This document shows, one piece after another, positions 52,927 to 61,111 of a stretch of DNA of 64,000 nt. Each line of letters starts with the position of its first letter. Position 1 is the first letter of the stretch. Source of the stretch: Planococcus plakortidis (GTDB lineage: Bacteria; Bacillota; Bacilli; Bacillales_A; Planococcaceae). A program made the translations under genes and the position numbers. A model generated the notes under the pieces. It made no database searches and was not told the origin of the DNA. It saw nothing but the letters and a program-made list of their open reading frames with translations. Location of the stretch: NCBI RefSeq assembly GCF_001687605.2, contig NZ_CP016539.2, positions 2,324,501-2,388,500 of the forward strand, written 5' to 3'.

Positions 52927-53427
52927 CTACAAGCCCTGTCCCCCAGTCACCAAGACACGGTCGTTGAGGGTAACTTGTGCTTGTTCAATATGCACTTGAT
53001 CCATGGCATTTTGCACAATCAACTCTTCGTTACTGTTGTCGTTCTTCTGTAAGACTTTCATTGTTGGATTGTCAAAAAAGGCCAGTGGATCCAGGTCATA
53101 ATCGTAATCTTCTTTCAGAAGAAAGATCATCTTCGACATTTTCAATGAATCGCCGCCTATTTCAAAGAAATCGCTCTCTTCATCAAATTCGGTGTGCCCC
53201 AATACACGGCTCCACACGTGGCTGATGGATTCTTTGAAATCGAACTCCCCTGCCTCCTGCTCTTGAGCAAAGCTTGCCGTTTTCTGTTCAGCCCTTTCAC
53301 TGACGGGCACAGGACTTTTTTGAAGATGATTTCTATCCAACATATAACTATAATCTGGCAATTGCTCAAGCGTACCGTCCTGAACGGCGATGACCGAGAC
53401 CAAGTCTTGAATCCACTGGCTGATCAC
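52927..53427 (-). CDS. NRPS carrier (T) domain and start of R domain, middle segment of the C-T-R protein
   Basis: The segment has the end of the condensation domain (VISQWIQDLVSVIAVQ), a linker, and a thiolation domain (HVWSRVLGHTEFDEESDFFE, then IGGDSLKMSKMIFLL with the phosphopantetheine Ser). It ends in the first residues of the reductase NADPH loop (RVLVTGGQGL) where the frame breaks at 52940-52944. There is no adenylation domain between C and T, which is unusual. In frame it really begins near 53504, after the first frameshift. Confidence 0.75.
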   Translation of the reverse strand: MISQWIQDLVSVIAVQDGTLEQLPDYSYMLDRNHLQKSPVPVSERAEQKTASFAQEQEAGEFDFKESISHVWSRVLGHTEFDEESDFFEIGGDSLKMSKMIFLLKEDYDYDLDPLAFFDNPTMKVLQKNDNSNEELIVQNAMDQVHIEQAQVTLNDRVLVTGGQGL

Positions 53428-53455
53428 TTTTGCATCATTCGTGGAGACAAATCGC

Positions 53456-54382
53456 TCATTGTACGAAATCTTGTACGGAATGTCCTCGCCGAACGCAATG
53501 CTTAAACTTAGCGGTTAATTCGAACTTGGCTCCGTTTTGAGATGTATTGATCTCATAATCGATTCCTTGTTGGGAAAGCGTTTCTTGGTAACTAAACACA
53601 GTTTTATACAAACTGCCGTTTTGTGAAGTCGTAATATCGGATATCTGGGCAGGCGAGATTGAGTAAAAAGCAAAAGGCGTGACTCTCTTGCTTCTGCAAA
53701 GTTGCTCTGTACTTGTCACGAACTCTTGGCTAAAGTCGATTTGCAGCGTCACGCCGCCATTTTTCTCTTGAATAGCGCCGTAGAGATTCGATCGGTCTGG
53801 GTAGTGCATCATGTCTCCTAAATACGCTTTATACTTTTCCAGTACCGAGGGATCAACACCAGCTTTTGGTTGCTGGCTGTGGGTCATCTCAGTTTTTGGT
53901 GGCAAGCTGCCAGTTTCATAGGCATCAAACAATTGCTTTAATAAAACGTTTTTCGTTATGGAATCAGTCAGAATATGGTGAGAGTTAATGAGAAGGTAAT
54001 GTTCTTGAGAGGCTGAATCTGTGAATAAGTAGAATTGGATGAGTGGATCTTTTTCCAAATCAAAGCACTGTTTCTTCAGGTCTTCGATAAGGGCCGATAA
54101 TTGATAATGATCGCTATCGATTAGATGGATGAGGGAATCTTTCCGGATTTCTTTCTTGATTAAAGAATCATCCGAAAGAAAATAATTGCTATGTATTTCC
54201 GTATTATGCTCAATTACAAGTGAAATAGCTTCCTGGAATTTTGCAATTTCAACTTGATCGGCCAGTTTGAAGGCCCAAGTCTCCGTGTACAGATCTGTCA
54301 CCCCAAGTTTCCTCCACAAAAAATACAATTGGTATTCAAATTCTGTAACTCGGGAAGAACTTTCCTTCAATAATTTTCCCAT
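53456..54382 (-). CDS. NRPS condensation domain, N-terminal segment of the C-T-R protein
   Basis: The ATG at 54382 (MGKLLKESS) lies 8 nt after GGAGG. About 300 residues of a condensation domain: LYFLWRKLGV, YLLINSHHILTDSITKNVLL (HHxxxD catalytic motif, with Ser in place of the usual final Gly), ENG-like QEKNGGVTLQIDFSQ and KTVFSYQETLS. HH rather than DxxxxD argues against a heterocyclisation domain. The true frame changes at the T run 53504-53506 to read LSIAFGEDIPYKISYNERFV; the printed tail (KHCVRRGHSVQDFVQ) is out of frame. Confidence 0.78.
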   Translation of the reverse strand: MGKLLKESSSRVTEFEYQLYFLWRKLGVTDLYTETWAFKLADQVEIAKFQEAISLVIEHNTEIHSNYFLSDDSLIKKEIRKDSLIHLIDSDHYQLSALIEDLKKQCFDLEKDPLIQFYLFTDSASQEHYLLINSHHILTDSITKNVLLKQLFDAYETGSLPPKTEMTHSQQPKAGVDPSVLEKYKAYLGDMMHYPDRSNLYGAIQEKNGGVTLQIDFSQEFVTSTEQLCRSKRVTPFAFYSISPAQISDITTSQNGSLYKTVFSYQETLSQQGIDYEINTSQNGAKFELTAKFKHCVRRGHSVQDFVQ

Positions 54383-54924
54383 CTCCATTTCCTCCATTTC
54401 GTATTTAAGTAATTTATTTCCTCTTAATTTGGTAATTCGCTACCAAAATATTTCTCGATTACATATTACACATATCCTAAAAAAACTTTCAAGCCTCTAA
54501 AATTCAAAAAGTCCCTTCAATTTCAGTAAGTCAACATAGGTATTTTTACACAGTTCAATATAAATAAGTTTTTTTAATATATCAGATTTAAGTCCCTTTT
54601 ATGCGGAATCACTCGATTTCTAAAGGAAACATCTCCAAACATTAATTATTTTTATATAAACTCATTTTCATCGCTTTATAATTGAAAAAAATTTTTAAAA
54701 AAATTAATTATTTAATTATTAAGTTTTTTCTGAAAATACTTTATTATTCGTCAAATTTTATTCAATTTCTTTTCCTCTGCTAATAAAATTGCATTTTTTT
54801 ACAATATAAACTGTTTTTTTAAATTAAAAACGCTCGTCTTACGCACCTTTTGAATCATACAAAGCCACTTTTTTTTATCTATCACTTTCATGCTCTTTAC
54901 ATATTCCCAAATTTATCAAACTGG
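54383..54924. other. AT-rich intergenic region between divergent NRPS and exporter operons
   Basis: About 540 bp with long A and T tracts and no gene-like frame. Its composition is far from the rest of the window, consistent with acquired DNA. It should hold the promoter of the NRPS operon; no convincing -35/-10 pair on the minus strand was singled out. Confidence 0.5.
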
Positions 54925-54954
54925 TTGACTTATACATTTTCATTATCGATAATG
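54925..54954 (+). promoter_or_regulatory. Exporter-operon promoter with palindrome over the -10
   Basis: TTGACT (54925-54930), a 17-bp spacer and GATAAT (54948-54953) form a good sigma-A promoter 22 bp before the ATG at 54976. CATTATCGATAATG (54941-54954) is a perfect 14-bp palindrome covering the -10, a candidate repressor site. The GATAAT/ATTATC halves are of the kind seen in Fur-family sites, but the regulator is unknown. Confidence 0.6.
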
Positions 54955-54975
54955 GTAATAGAAAGAGGTGAGTTG

Positions 54976-55227
54976 ATGAATACAGACATTACGGCCCTTC
55001 TTGAAATCGACTGGGCACAGATCCTCCCTTTTGCCCTGCCGATTATTTTCTTTAATCTTTTGTTGATCGGCATTGCCCTTTACGACTGGGTCAAAAGAAG
55101 AGAACTAATTGCTGCCCCATACATTTGGCTAGTGGCAATCATATTGATTCAATCGCTTGGCCCGATTTTGTATTTGGTAATCGGAAGGAGAATGATAAGA
55201 AGTGATTACAGTCGAGAAGCTTCATAA
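54976..55227 (+). CDS. PLDc_N-type small membrane protein (YxlE-like)
   Basis: About 83 residues behind AGAGGTGAG. Two hydrophobic segments (ILPFALPIIFFNLLLIGIAL and PYIWLVAIILIQSLGPILYL) followed by VIGRRMIR match the phospholipase-D nuclease N-terminal (PLDc_N) family, small membrane proteins. The next two genes are an ABC ATPase and permease, the same order as yxlE-yxlF-yxlG of the Bacillus sigY operon, where YxlE has a regulatory role. The stop overlaps the ATPase start. Confidence 0.75.
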   Translation: MNTDITALLEIDWAQILPFALPIIFFNLLLIGIALYDWVKRRELIAAPYIWLVAIILIQSLGPILYLVIGRRMIRSDYSREAS

Positions 55228-56092
55228 AACGATCAAAAAACGAAAAATCCTGAGCGATGTTTCCTTCACTATCGCCGAAGGGGAATGCGTCGGTTTACTA
55301 GGACCTAACGGTGCCGGCAAAACGACGCTCATCAAATGCATGACCGGCATTTTGCAACACGAGCAAGGTGATATTAGGTTTCACTCCAAACCCATCGTGG
55401 AGCATAAAAAGAGCATTGGTTATTTGTCTCAGCATACGGATTTTAAACCTTGGATGTCTTGTGATGAGTCACTTCGGTTTTTCGGTAAACTTTCTGGCTT
55501 GGATTCAGCATTTCTTACCGAGAACATCCCAGCTGTATTGGAAGAAGTCGGCTTGAAAGACCGCGGGCATTACAAAGTGGAACAACTATCAGGAGGCATG
55601 AAGCAGCGCTTAGGAATCGCCCAGGCCATTTTGCACCGCCCGCTCCTGCTTATTTTGGATGAACCGGTTTCAGCGTTAGACCCGATCGGCCGAAACGAAG
55701 TAAAAAAATTGATCGCCCGCTTAAAAAAGCGGACGACCATTATCATTTCAACACATATATTGGATGATGCCAGCGAATTCTGCGATCGCTATATCATTAT
55801 CAAAAATGGCCACATCGTCGGAAACATTGATGACGATTTGCATATCTCTGATCGCAAACGGATTGTAGTTAAACTTGAAAAATCCCCTCAAATGGCAGAG
55901 CCTGTGGCAAGCGCTGAAATTGATCGGATTGACAGCCTCTCTCCAAATACGTTCTTGCTGACGGGCACAGGAGAACTGAATTTAAAAAAAGTTGTCAACG
56001 ACTTTGCAGAAAAAGAAATGGACATCACGTCCATCGAGTTCTATGAAAAAGGAATCGAGGAAATTTTCCTGGAGATGGTGTCTGACACATGA
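55202..56092 (+). CDS. ABC-2 type exporter ATPase (YxlF-like)
   Basis: About 296 residues from a GTG inside the previous gene. Nucleotide-binding motifs: GLLGPNGAGKTTLIK (Walker A), LSGGMKQRLGIAQAIL (signature), LLLILDEPVSALDP (Walker B) and the switch His in IISTHILDDASEF. A C-terminal extension of about 80 residues is typical of BcrA/YxlF ATPases. It should energise the permease encoded next, with a 4-nt overlap. Probably exports or gives immunity to the NRPS product. Confidence 0.88.
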   Translation: MITVEKLHKTIKKRKILSDVSFTIAEGECVGLLGPNGAGKTTLIKCMTGILQHEQGDIRFHSKPIVEHKKSIGYLSQHTDFKPWMSCDESLRFFGKLSGLDSAFLTENIPAVLEEVGLKDRGHYKVEQLSGGMKQRLGIAQAILHRPLLLILDEPVSALDPIGRNEVKKLIARLKKRTTIIISTHILDDASEFCDRYIIIKNGHIVGNIDDDLHISDRKRIVVKLEKSPQMAEPVASAEIDRIDSLSPNTFLLTGTGELNLKKVVNDFAEKEMDITSIEFYEKGIEEIFLEMVSDT

Positions 56093-56856
56093 CAAACTTT
56101 TATACACTGACGCGGACCGAGTTATTGGAAGCCGCAAAAGAATTTAAATTCATTTGGCTAACACTATTTTTTGTCATACTCGGTGTTACGCAGCCACTGA
56201 TTAATAAATACATGGATGTCATCCTCGAGAATGTGGGGGGGGCAGATGGCATCACAATCGACCCGAACCGGCCGGTGCCAAGTTCTGGCGAAGTACTTCT
56301 ATCGACCATTTCCGGCCAGTTCAATCAAATCGGACTCATTATTTTAATCATTAGTTTTATGGGACTGATCGCCGCTGACCGTAATAACGGCATGCAGGAT
56401 TTTATTCTGACCCGTCCAGTCTCGCTTCGCTCCTACCTGCTCTCAAAGCTCACCGGCCACTGGCTCATCAGCATGTTTGCCATTGCCATTGGAGCCATCG
56501 TTTCCTACGGCTACACGATTTTCTTATTCGGTTCGTTTTCTTTCTCCAGTTTCTTATTATTTTTGTTGATGTACAGTCTATGGATCCTCTACGTCGTCAG
56601 TCTTGCAATCCTGATTAGCACGTTCATTAAAGGACCTATCCTTATTGCGGTGACGACAATCGCCATTTCGATTTTCTTCATCCTGATCAAAGGCTTTAAC
56701 AATATATTGTTTCAATTATCACCAGGCGGCATCTTAAACTTGGCGGAAAACCAATTACTGCCAGTCGGTGAGTTGAATTATTTCAGCATTGCCAGTTGTA
56801 TATTGTTCATTCTACTAAATCTTGCTTGGGCGAACGCCAATCTCAGAAAGTCTTAA
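56089..56856 (+). CDS. ABC-2 type permease (YxlG-like)
   Basis: About 255 residues with six hydrophobic segments (FIWLTLFFVILGVTQPLI, IGLIILIISFMGLIAA, ISMFAIAIGAIVSYGYTI and others) and the ABC-2 hallmark ADRNNGMQDFILTRPVSLRS after the second helix. It overlaps the ATPase by 4 nt (ATGA) and forms its membrane partner. Confidence 0.85.
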   Translation: MTNFYTLTRTELLEAAKEFKFIWLTLFFVILGVTQPLINKYMDVILENVGGADGITIDPNRPVPSSGEVLLSTISGQFNQIGLIILIISFMGLIAADRNNGMQDFILTRPVSLRSYLLSKLTGHWLISMFAIAIGAIVSYGYTIFLFGSFSFSSFLLFLLMYSLWILYVVSLAILISTFIKGPILIAVTTIAISIFFILIKGFNNILFQLSPGGILNLAENQLLPVGELNYFSIASCILFILLNLAWANANLRKS

Positions 56857-56874
56857 TCTAGGAGGCCAATCTAT

Positions 56875-57588
56875 ATGTTATCGATAAATAACTTGACCAA
56901 AGTTTATAAGGGATCCGAGAAAGGCATCAGGAACTTGACGCTCGATTTGGCACCAGGCGATATTTGTGCCTTTATCGGAATGAATGGTGCAGGGAAAACC
57001 ACATCCATCAAATCAATCGTCGGAATTCATCGCTTTGATCGAGGCGATATTGAATTGGACAGTGTCAACATTGCGAACAATCCGCAGGAGTTTAAGCAAA
57101 TGATCGGCTATTCCCCTGACACTCCAGTACTTTATGGCAATATGACTGGTTACTCTTATTTGGAGCTCATTGGCAGCATCTATCAAATAGACAATGAGAC
57201 CATCAACGAGCAATTGAATACTTTGCTCAAGAAGTTGAATTTTGGGGACGCTATCCACGATCTGATTTCGACATATTCACACGGCATGAAACAAAGGCTC
57301 GTCTTGATCTCCATTCTCATGCACAATCCGAAGCTGATTATTTTGGATGAACCTTTTGTCGGTCTGGATCCGAACGCCACGTATTTCTTACAGGAAGAAA
57401 TGAAAAAACGCGCAGCTGAAGGATCAATCGTCCTTTATTCAACGCACGTACTGGAAGTGGCAGAAAAACTTTGTAATAAAGTCGTAATGATCCATGACGG
57501 GGAAGTCGTGGTCAATGACACGATGATCAACTTATTATCCGAAAGCAGCTTGGGCGAAAAATTCAGGAGCATTACTGCCCATGGGTAA
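56875..57588 (+). CDS. ABC transporter ATPase, second exporter
   Basis: About 237 residues behind AGGAGG. Motifs: FIGMNGAGKTTSIKSI (Walker A), STYSHGMKQRLVLISIL (signature with SHG in place of SGG), LIILDEPFVGLDPN (Walker B) and LYSTHVLEVAEKL (switch His). It lies 18 bp after the first permease and overlaps the next permease by 8 nt, so it powers a second ABC-2 exporter in the same operon. Confidence 0.88.
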   Translation: MLSINNLTKVYKGSEKGIRNLTLDLAPGDICAFIGMNGAGKTTSIKSIVGIHRFDRGDIELDSVNIANNPQEFKQMIGYSPDTPVLYGNMTGYSYLELIGSIYQIDNETINEQLNTLLKKLNFGDAIHDLISTYSHGMKQRLVLISILMHNPKLIILDEPFVGLDPNATYFLQEEMKKRAAEGSIVLYSTHVLEVAEKLCNKVVMIHDGEVVVNDTMINLLSESSLGEKFRSITAHG

Positions 57589-59131
57589 GTTTCTTCAATT
57601 GCAAAAGTATATCCTCAAAAACGATTTCCAGTTTTCCAGATTGGCTGCAGCCAATCATCGGGATGACCGAAAACATGCTGCTCTTACACTGGCTGGCTAT
57701 TGCGCAGCCATCGTAATGGCGTTAGGGTATATTGTCTATATTGCCTTTGACCTGTACATGAACAATCAATCTGCCCTATTCTTGCCAATCCTTTCATCAA
57801 TTTTATTTTGGGGACTTGGTATTTGGACGATTTTGAGCGGCATCCAAAAATTGGTCTTTTCGTCGGACACTGACTTGATTTTCAGCATGCCGCTTCCCTC
57901 CTGGCAAGCAAAACTCTTCAATGCCGGAAAATTGCTGATTTTGTATTTCCTCATTGTCGCAATGACTATCGTTGCTGGCGTCATGCTGCATCTATTCATC
58001 TTACCTTCTTTAGGTTTTGTGCTGCTGAGCGCTATAATTCTCATCATCACCTTACCTTCAGTTGTGATCGCTGCCACATTTCTTATTTCCCTGGCCGTAA
58101 AAACGCTGTTGAACTTACTGAAAGTCCATAGCAATATTATCGAAGCACTGTTGACCATCGCCTTATTTCTATCGCCTCTGTTGTATTTCGCAGCGAACGC
58201 TTCTTCACTCAATTACAAAGAAATTTTCTACAGCAGTTCTCCACTCAATTTGTTCGGTTTCATCAACGCGCAACCACAACCAGAATTCCCACAGGTATTG
58301 AGCTTCCTTGCCATTAGTATTCTCATTGTTTTGGTTGCCTGTTATTTGTTCATCAAACAATATGATTTCCTTATAGCTGCTTATTCCACATCCCGCAAGA
58401 CGAAAGCCCGTGACAGTCGAGCCGTGTCGTCAAACAATCTTTTCAAATCGCTCTTCTCGAAAGAATTGCAACTTTACTTATCGTCCATCACTTATGTAAG
58501 CAACACTATTTTGACGCCTGCGCTATTGTTGATCGGCAGCCTGGCCTATTTGTTCGAGCTCTCGCCGTTATTAACCAATTATACGCTTGAGTTGTCATTC
58601 ATCAGCTTATCCAGCAAATACATTTTTATTTTGTTTACGACGGTATGTATTCTTTTGACAACGACTACATCTTCCAGCCTGTCGTTTGAAGGGCGCAGCA
58701 TTTGGATTGTATTGACCTCGCCACTATCATTGATAGAATTGGCGAAAGCCAAGATTGCGCTGAATATCCTGTTGTTTTTACCGGGATTAGCGTGTGCCAT
58801 TACGGTATACGTGCGCAGCTTCAGCTCATCTGCCACGGAATCACTGTTATTCATTTCGTTCACAGTGTCCAGCCTGCTATTGATCAGTATTGTCGGATTT
58901 TTCATCAATCTGAAATTCCCGAATTATAATTGGTCCAGCGAAATGGAGGTCATCAAACAAGGAAAGTCCACAATCCTAACAGCTATGATTAGTATGGTAC
59001 TCATTTCAGCCATTTCGGCTTTGACTATCTTCGCCTTTGATTTGACGTTTCCACTTCTTCTATTGATCAATATTTGTGTCATTGCTTGGCTAATTTATAA
59101 ATTAAAAGATAGTTCGCTCGTTTTGGAATGA
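57581..59131 (+). CDS. Large ABC-2 type permease, second exporter
   Basis: About 516 residues with 11-12 hydrophobic segments (for example AGYCAAIVMALGYIVYIAFD, LILYFLIVAMTIVAGVMLHL, FILFTTVCILLTTTTSSSLS). Size and pattern suit the large permeases paired with BcrA-like ATPases in antibiotic export or resistance. The start overlaps the ATPase stop by 8 nt. It ends the exporter operon; the PPTase gene converges on it. Confidence 0.82.
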   Translation: MGKFLQLQKYILKNDFQFSRLAAANHRDDRKHAALTLAGYCAAIVMALGYIVYIAFDLYMNNQSALFLPILSSILFWGLGIWTILSGIQKLVFSSDTDLIFSMPLPSWQAKLFNAGKLLILYFLIVAMTIVAGVMLHLFILPSLGFVLLSAIILIITLPSVVIAATFLISLAVKTLLNLLKVHSNIIEALLTIALFLSPLLYFAANASSLNYKEIFYSSSPLNLFGFINAQPQPEFPQVLSFLAISILIVLVACYLFIKQYDFLIAAYSTSRKTKARDSRAVSSNNLFKSLFSKELQLYLSSITYVSNTILTPALLLIGSLAYLFELSPLLTNYTLELSFISLSSKYIFILFTTVCILLTTTTSSSLSFEGRSIWIVLTSPLSLIELAKAKIALNILLFLPGLACAITVYVRSFSSSATESLLFISFTVSSLLLISIVGFFINLKFPNYNWSSEMEVIKQGKSTILTAMISMVLISAISALTIFAFDLTFPLLLLINICVIAWLIYKLKDSSLVLE

Positions 59132-59188
59132 GAAACAAGCTGAACAGTCTGGGTAGCGATAAATGCATATATATAGTAGAAACTCAGT

Positions 59189-59890
59189 TCATCTGCTGGC
59201 CTTTCTTAACGCATTTACCAGTTCTTCAGGCTGAATTTTGTGAATGTCAGATGGAATCTTATGGACAGAACAAACTGCAATGATATAGCCAGTAGTGAAT
59301 GTACGGACTGACGAGTGGCAGGGACCAAGATCAGCCTCGTGTTGTGGAGCCAATGACCAAATGCCGTCTTGCACTTCACAACGAGTCTTTTGCAAATCAT
59401 AATTTAAGCCCACCCCTAAAAATTTCCCATACGCTTCTTTTAAACACCATAACTTATAATAGTTGGTGTTTTTTTCTTGTTCCTGACTTTCTTGCAGCCA
59501 TAAAATTTCAGCGGGATGCAAAATCATTTCCATAAATCCATTATCGCCCTCGCTGATTTTCTCAATGTCAACGCCAACTGCCTGGTCGCTGATTGCACAA
59601 AAAACCCAAGAACCCGAGTGAGACAAATTGAAGTGCAGCATGTCTTGATCTGCCAGCACCGGTTTTCCGGAACTGCTTGTGCTTAAATGGATATTATCGT
59701 TGTGGTACCCAAAATCCCGAACCAACGCAAATCTCAGCAATAACTCAGCATGCATACTGCGTAGCCTGTCTTCCAAGAACTTCATTCTCTTCATTTTTTT
59801 GATTCTTTGAGGCGATATAAATTGGTGGGAGGAGTCGTTTTCAACTTCCGTTAATTTCCTACTAATATCGCACGCATATATTTTGAGCAT
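59189..59890 (-). CDS. Sfp-type 4'-phosphopantetheinyl transferase
   Basis: About 233 residues. Signature blocks: FNLSHSGSWVFCAIS, QAVGVDIEKISEGD (Mg-binding Asp) and WCLKEAYGKFLGVGLNYDL (KEA with the second acidic residue). It moves phosphopantetheine from CoA to the Ser of NRPS carrier domains and so should activate the T domains of the neighbouring A-T and C-T-R proteins. It is transcribed convergently with the exporter operon and ends the acquired-looking cluster. Confidence 0.9.
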   Translation of the reverse strand: MLKIYACDISRKLTEVENDSSHQFISPQRIKKMKRMKFLEDRLRSMHAELLLRFALVRDFGYHNDNIHLSTSSSGKPVLADQDMLHFNLSHSGSWVFCAISDQAVGVDIEKISEGDNGFMEMILHPAEILWLQESQEQEKNTNYYKLWCLKEAYGKFLGVGLNYDLQKTRCEVQDGIWSLAPQHEADLGPCHSSVRTFTTGYIIAVCSVHKIPSDIHKIQPEELVNALRKASR

Positions 59891-60037
59891 CCTTTTTCCC
59901 CTTCCCTACCAGCTACGCTAATGCTGTTTCTTCTATTATATAGAAACAACTACCTGACCAACAAAAAAAGGGCTATCCCAAAAGGTCATGAAAAGTGACT
60001 TTTAAGGGCTGTCCCTTTTCGTCCTCTAAAGAAAAGG

Positions 60038-60161
60038 CTGATGTCCATTTCGACGGACGCTTTCCGCGGGCACGGCCTTAGCCGCTTCCCTCGCTCCGCT
60101 CACTCCAGGGTCTTCGGCTCGCGCTGTTCCCGCTGGAGTCGCCGTCTTCATTCCCATCAGC
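60038..60161. repeat. Family-2 intergenic repeat, copy 5, inside the IS remnant
   Basis: Bounded by GCTGATG and CATCAGC as inverted ends, with the core GACGCTTTCCGCGGGCACGG, CTCGCGCTGTTCCCGC and GGAGTCGCCGTC. This is the clearest copy of the family in the window. Confidence 0.65.
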
Positions 60162-60249
60162 GGGTTTGAAAAGAAAAAAGGATACAAAAAATCGTCCATT
60201 TCTGTAAAATGGGAGTTACCACACCACCATTAGAGAAAGGACGATTTTT

Positions 60250-60756
60250 ATGTGCAATCCGAAGATTACTTCCTCAAATTATAACACTGAACAAGCCACA
60301 TTTCCACTCGCTCTGGAAGAAGGAACTGGCGTTCCGCTACACCAAAAAGCGAGTCCTACGTTCATTCCCTATAACAACCAACAAGGCTTTGCCATCTTTG
60401 ATATCCAAGATCTGGTGCCAGCCAACCATGTCGCCCGGGTCATCGATGAAATGGTGGAATTGATGGATGATGAGCTGTTTTTCGCGCACTCCAAAGGCGG
60501 CGGAAGAAGCTCTTTCCATCCGAAGATGATGACCAAAGTTATCCTCTACGCTTATTCGAAGAAAATCTATTCTTCTCGAGGGATTGAAGAAACACTTACT
60601 GAACACATTCCGTCCATATGGCTCGCAGCTGGCCAACAACCGGATCACCGAACGATTAACCGGTTCCGCTCGGACCACTTAAAAACGATGATGGACTCCC
60701 TTTTCGAACAGATGATTCACCAGCTGATTGAACAGAAAGGCCAAAGCAGCCCTTGA
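60250..60756 (+). pseudogene. IS1182-type transposase, truncated
   Basis: About 168 codons of N-terminal transposase: FIPYNNQQGFAIFDIQDLVP, ARVIDEMVELMDDELFFAHS, FHPKMMTKVILYAYSKKIYS and DHRTINRFRSDHLKTMMDSL, the DUF772-type region. A full protein would be about 500 residues; the catalytic centre is missing because of an internal deletion, after which a fragment resumes at about 60780. Confidence 0.75.
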
Positions 60757-60779
60757 AGATGAAACGAAGACGCCAATCT

Positions 60780-60960
60780 ACGCGCAACGCAAAATTGACG
60801 TAGAAAGTGTGTTCGGTCATATCTAGGGCAATCGGCCGTTCCGGCGATTTCTTCTCCGCGGCTTAGAGAAAGTGCATACAGAGTTCGAGATCGTGGCATT
60901 GGCCTACAACCTCCTAAAAGTAGCCGGCATGCGCCGCCTATTTTCAGGGTCCTCGCTGAT
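60780..60960 (+). pseudogene. C-terminal transposase fragment of the same IS
   Basis: Reads KIDVESVFGHI, stop, GNRPFRRFLLRGLEKVHTEF, EIVALAYNLLKVAG, which is the end of an IS1182-type transposase with an in-frame TAG (60824-60826) and no start. It confirms that the middle of the gene was lost. Confidence 0.65.
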
Positions 60961-61111
60961 AAATGAAAAACAGACGGAGAAAAAGAATTTCTTTTTCTCC
61001 GTCTGTTTTATTTTAGGGGCTTATGGGACAGCCCCTGCCCCCTCCCTATCCCTCTACTTTTATCCCGAAGGAAAATTACGGCGATTCTCTTCCCTTCCAT
61101 TTGATCTCTTC

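Larger units (their letters stand above)
59970..61035 (+). mobile_element. Decayed IS1182-family insertion sequence
   Basis: Imperfect terminal inverted repeats are visible: GGGCTATCCCAAAAGGTC at 59970-59987 and the complement of GGGGCTGTCCCATAAGCC at 61018-61035. Inside is the 5' part of an IS1182/IS4-like transposase (60250-60756) and, after an internal deletion, a C-terminal fragment. A family-2 repeat occupies 60038-60161 between the left end and the gene. The element borders the NRPS cluster. Confidence 0.7.

Noticed and set aside
53456..54382. Condensation domain as a cysteine heterocyclisation (Cy) domain
   Set aside because: The Cys-type A domain made this attractive, but the motif is HHILTD, not the D-x4-D-x2-S of Cy domains.
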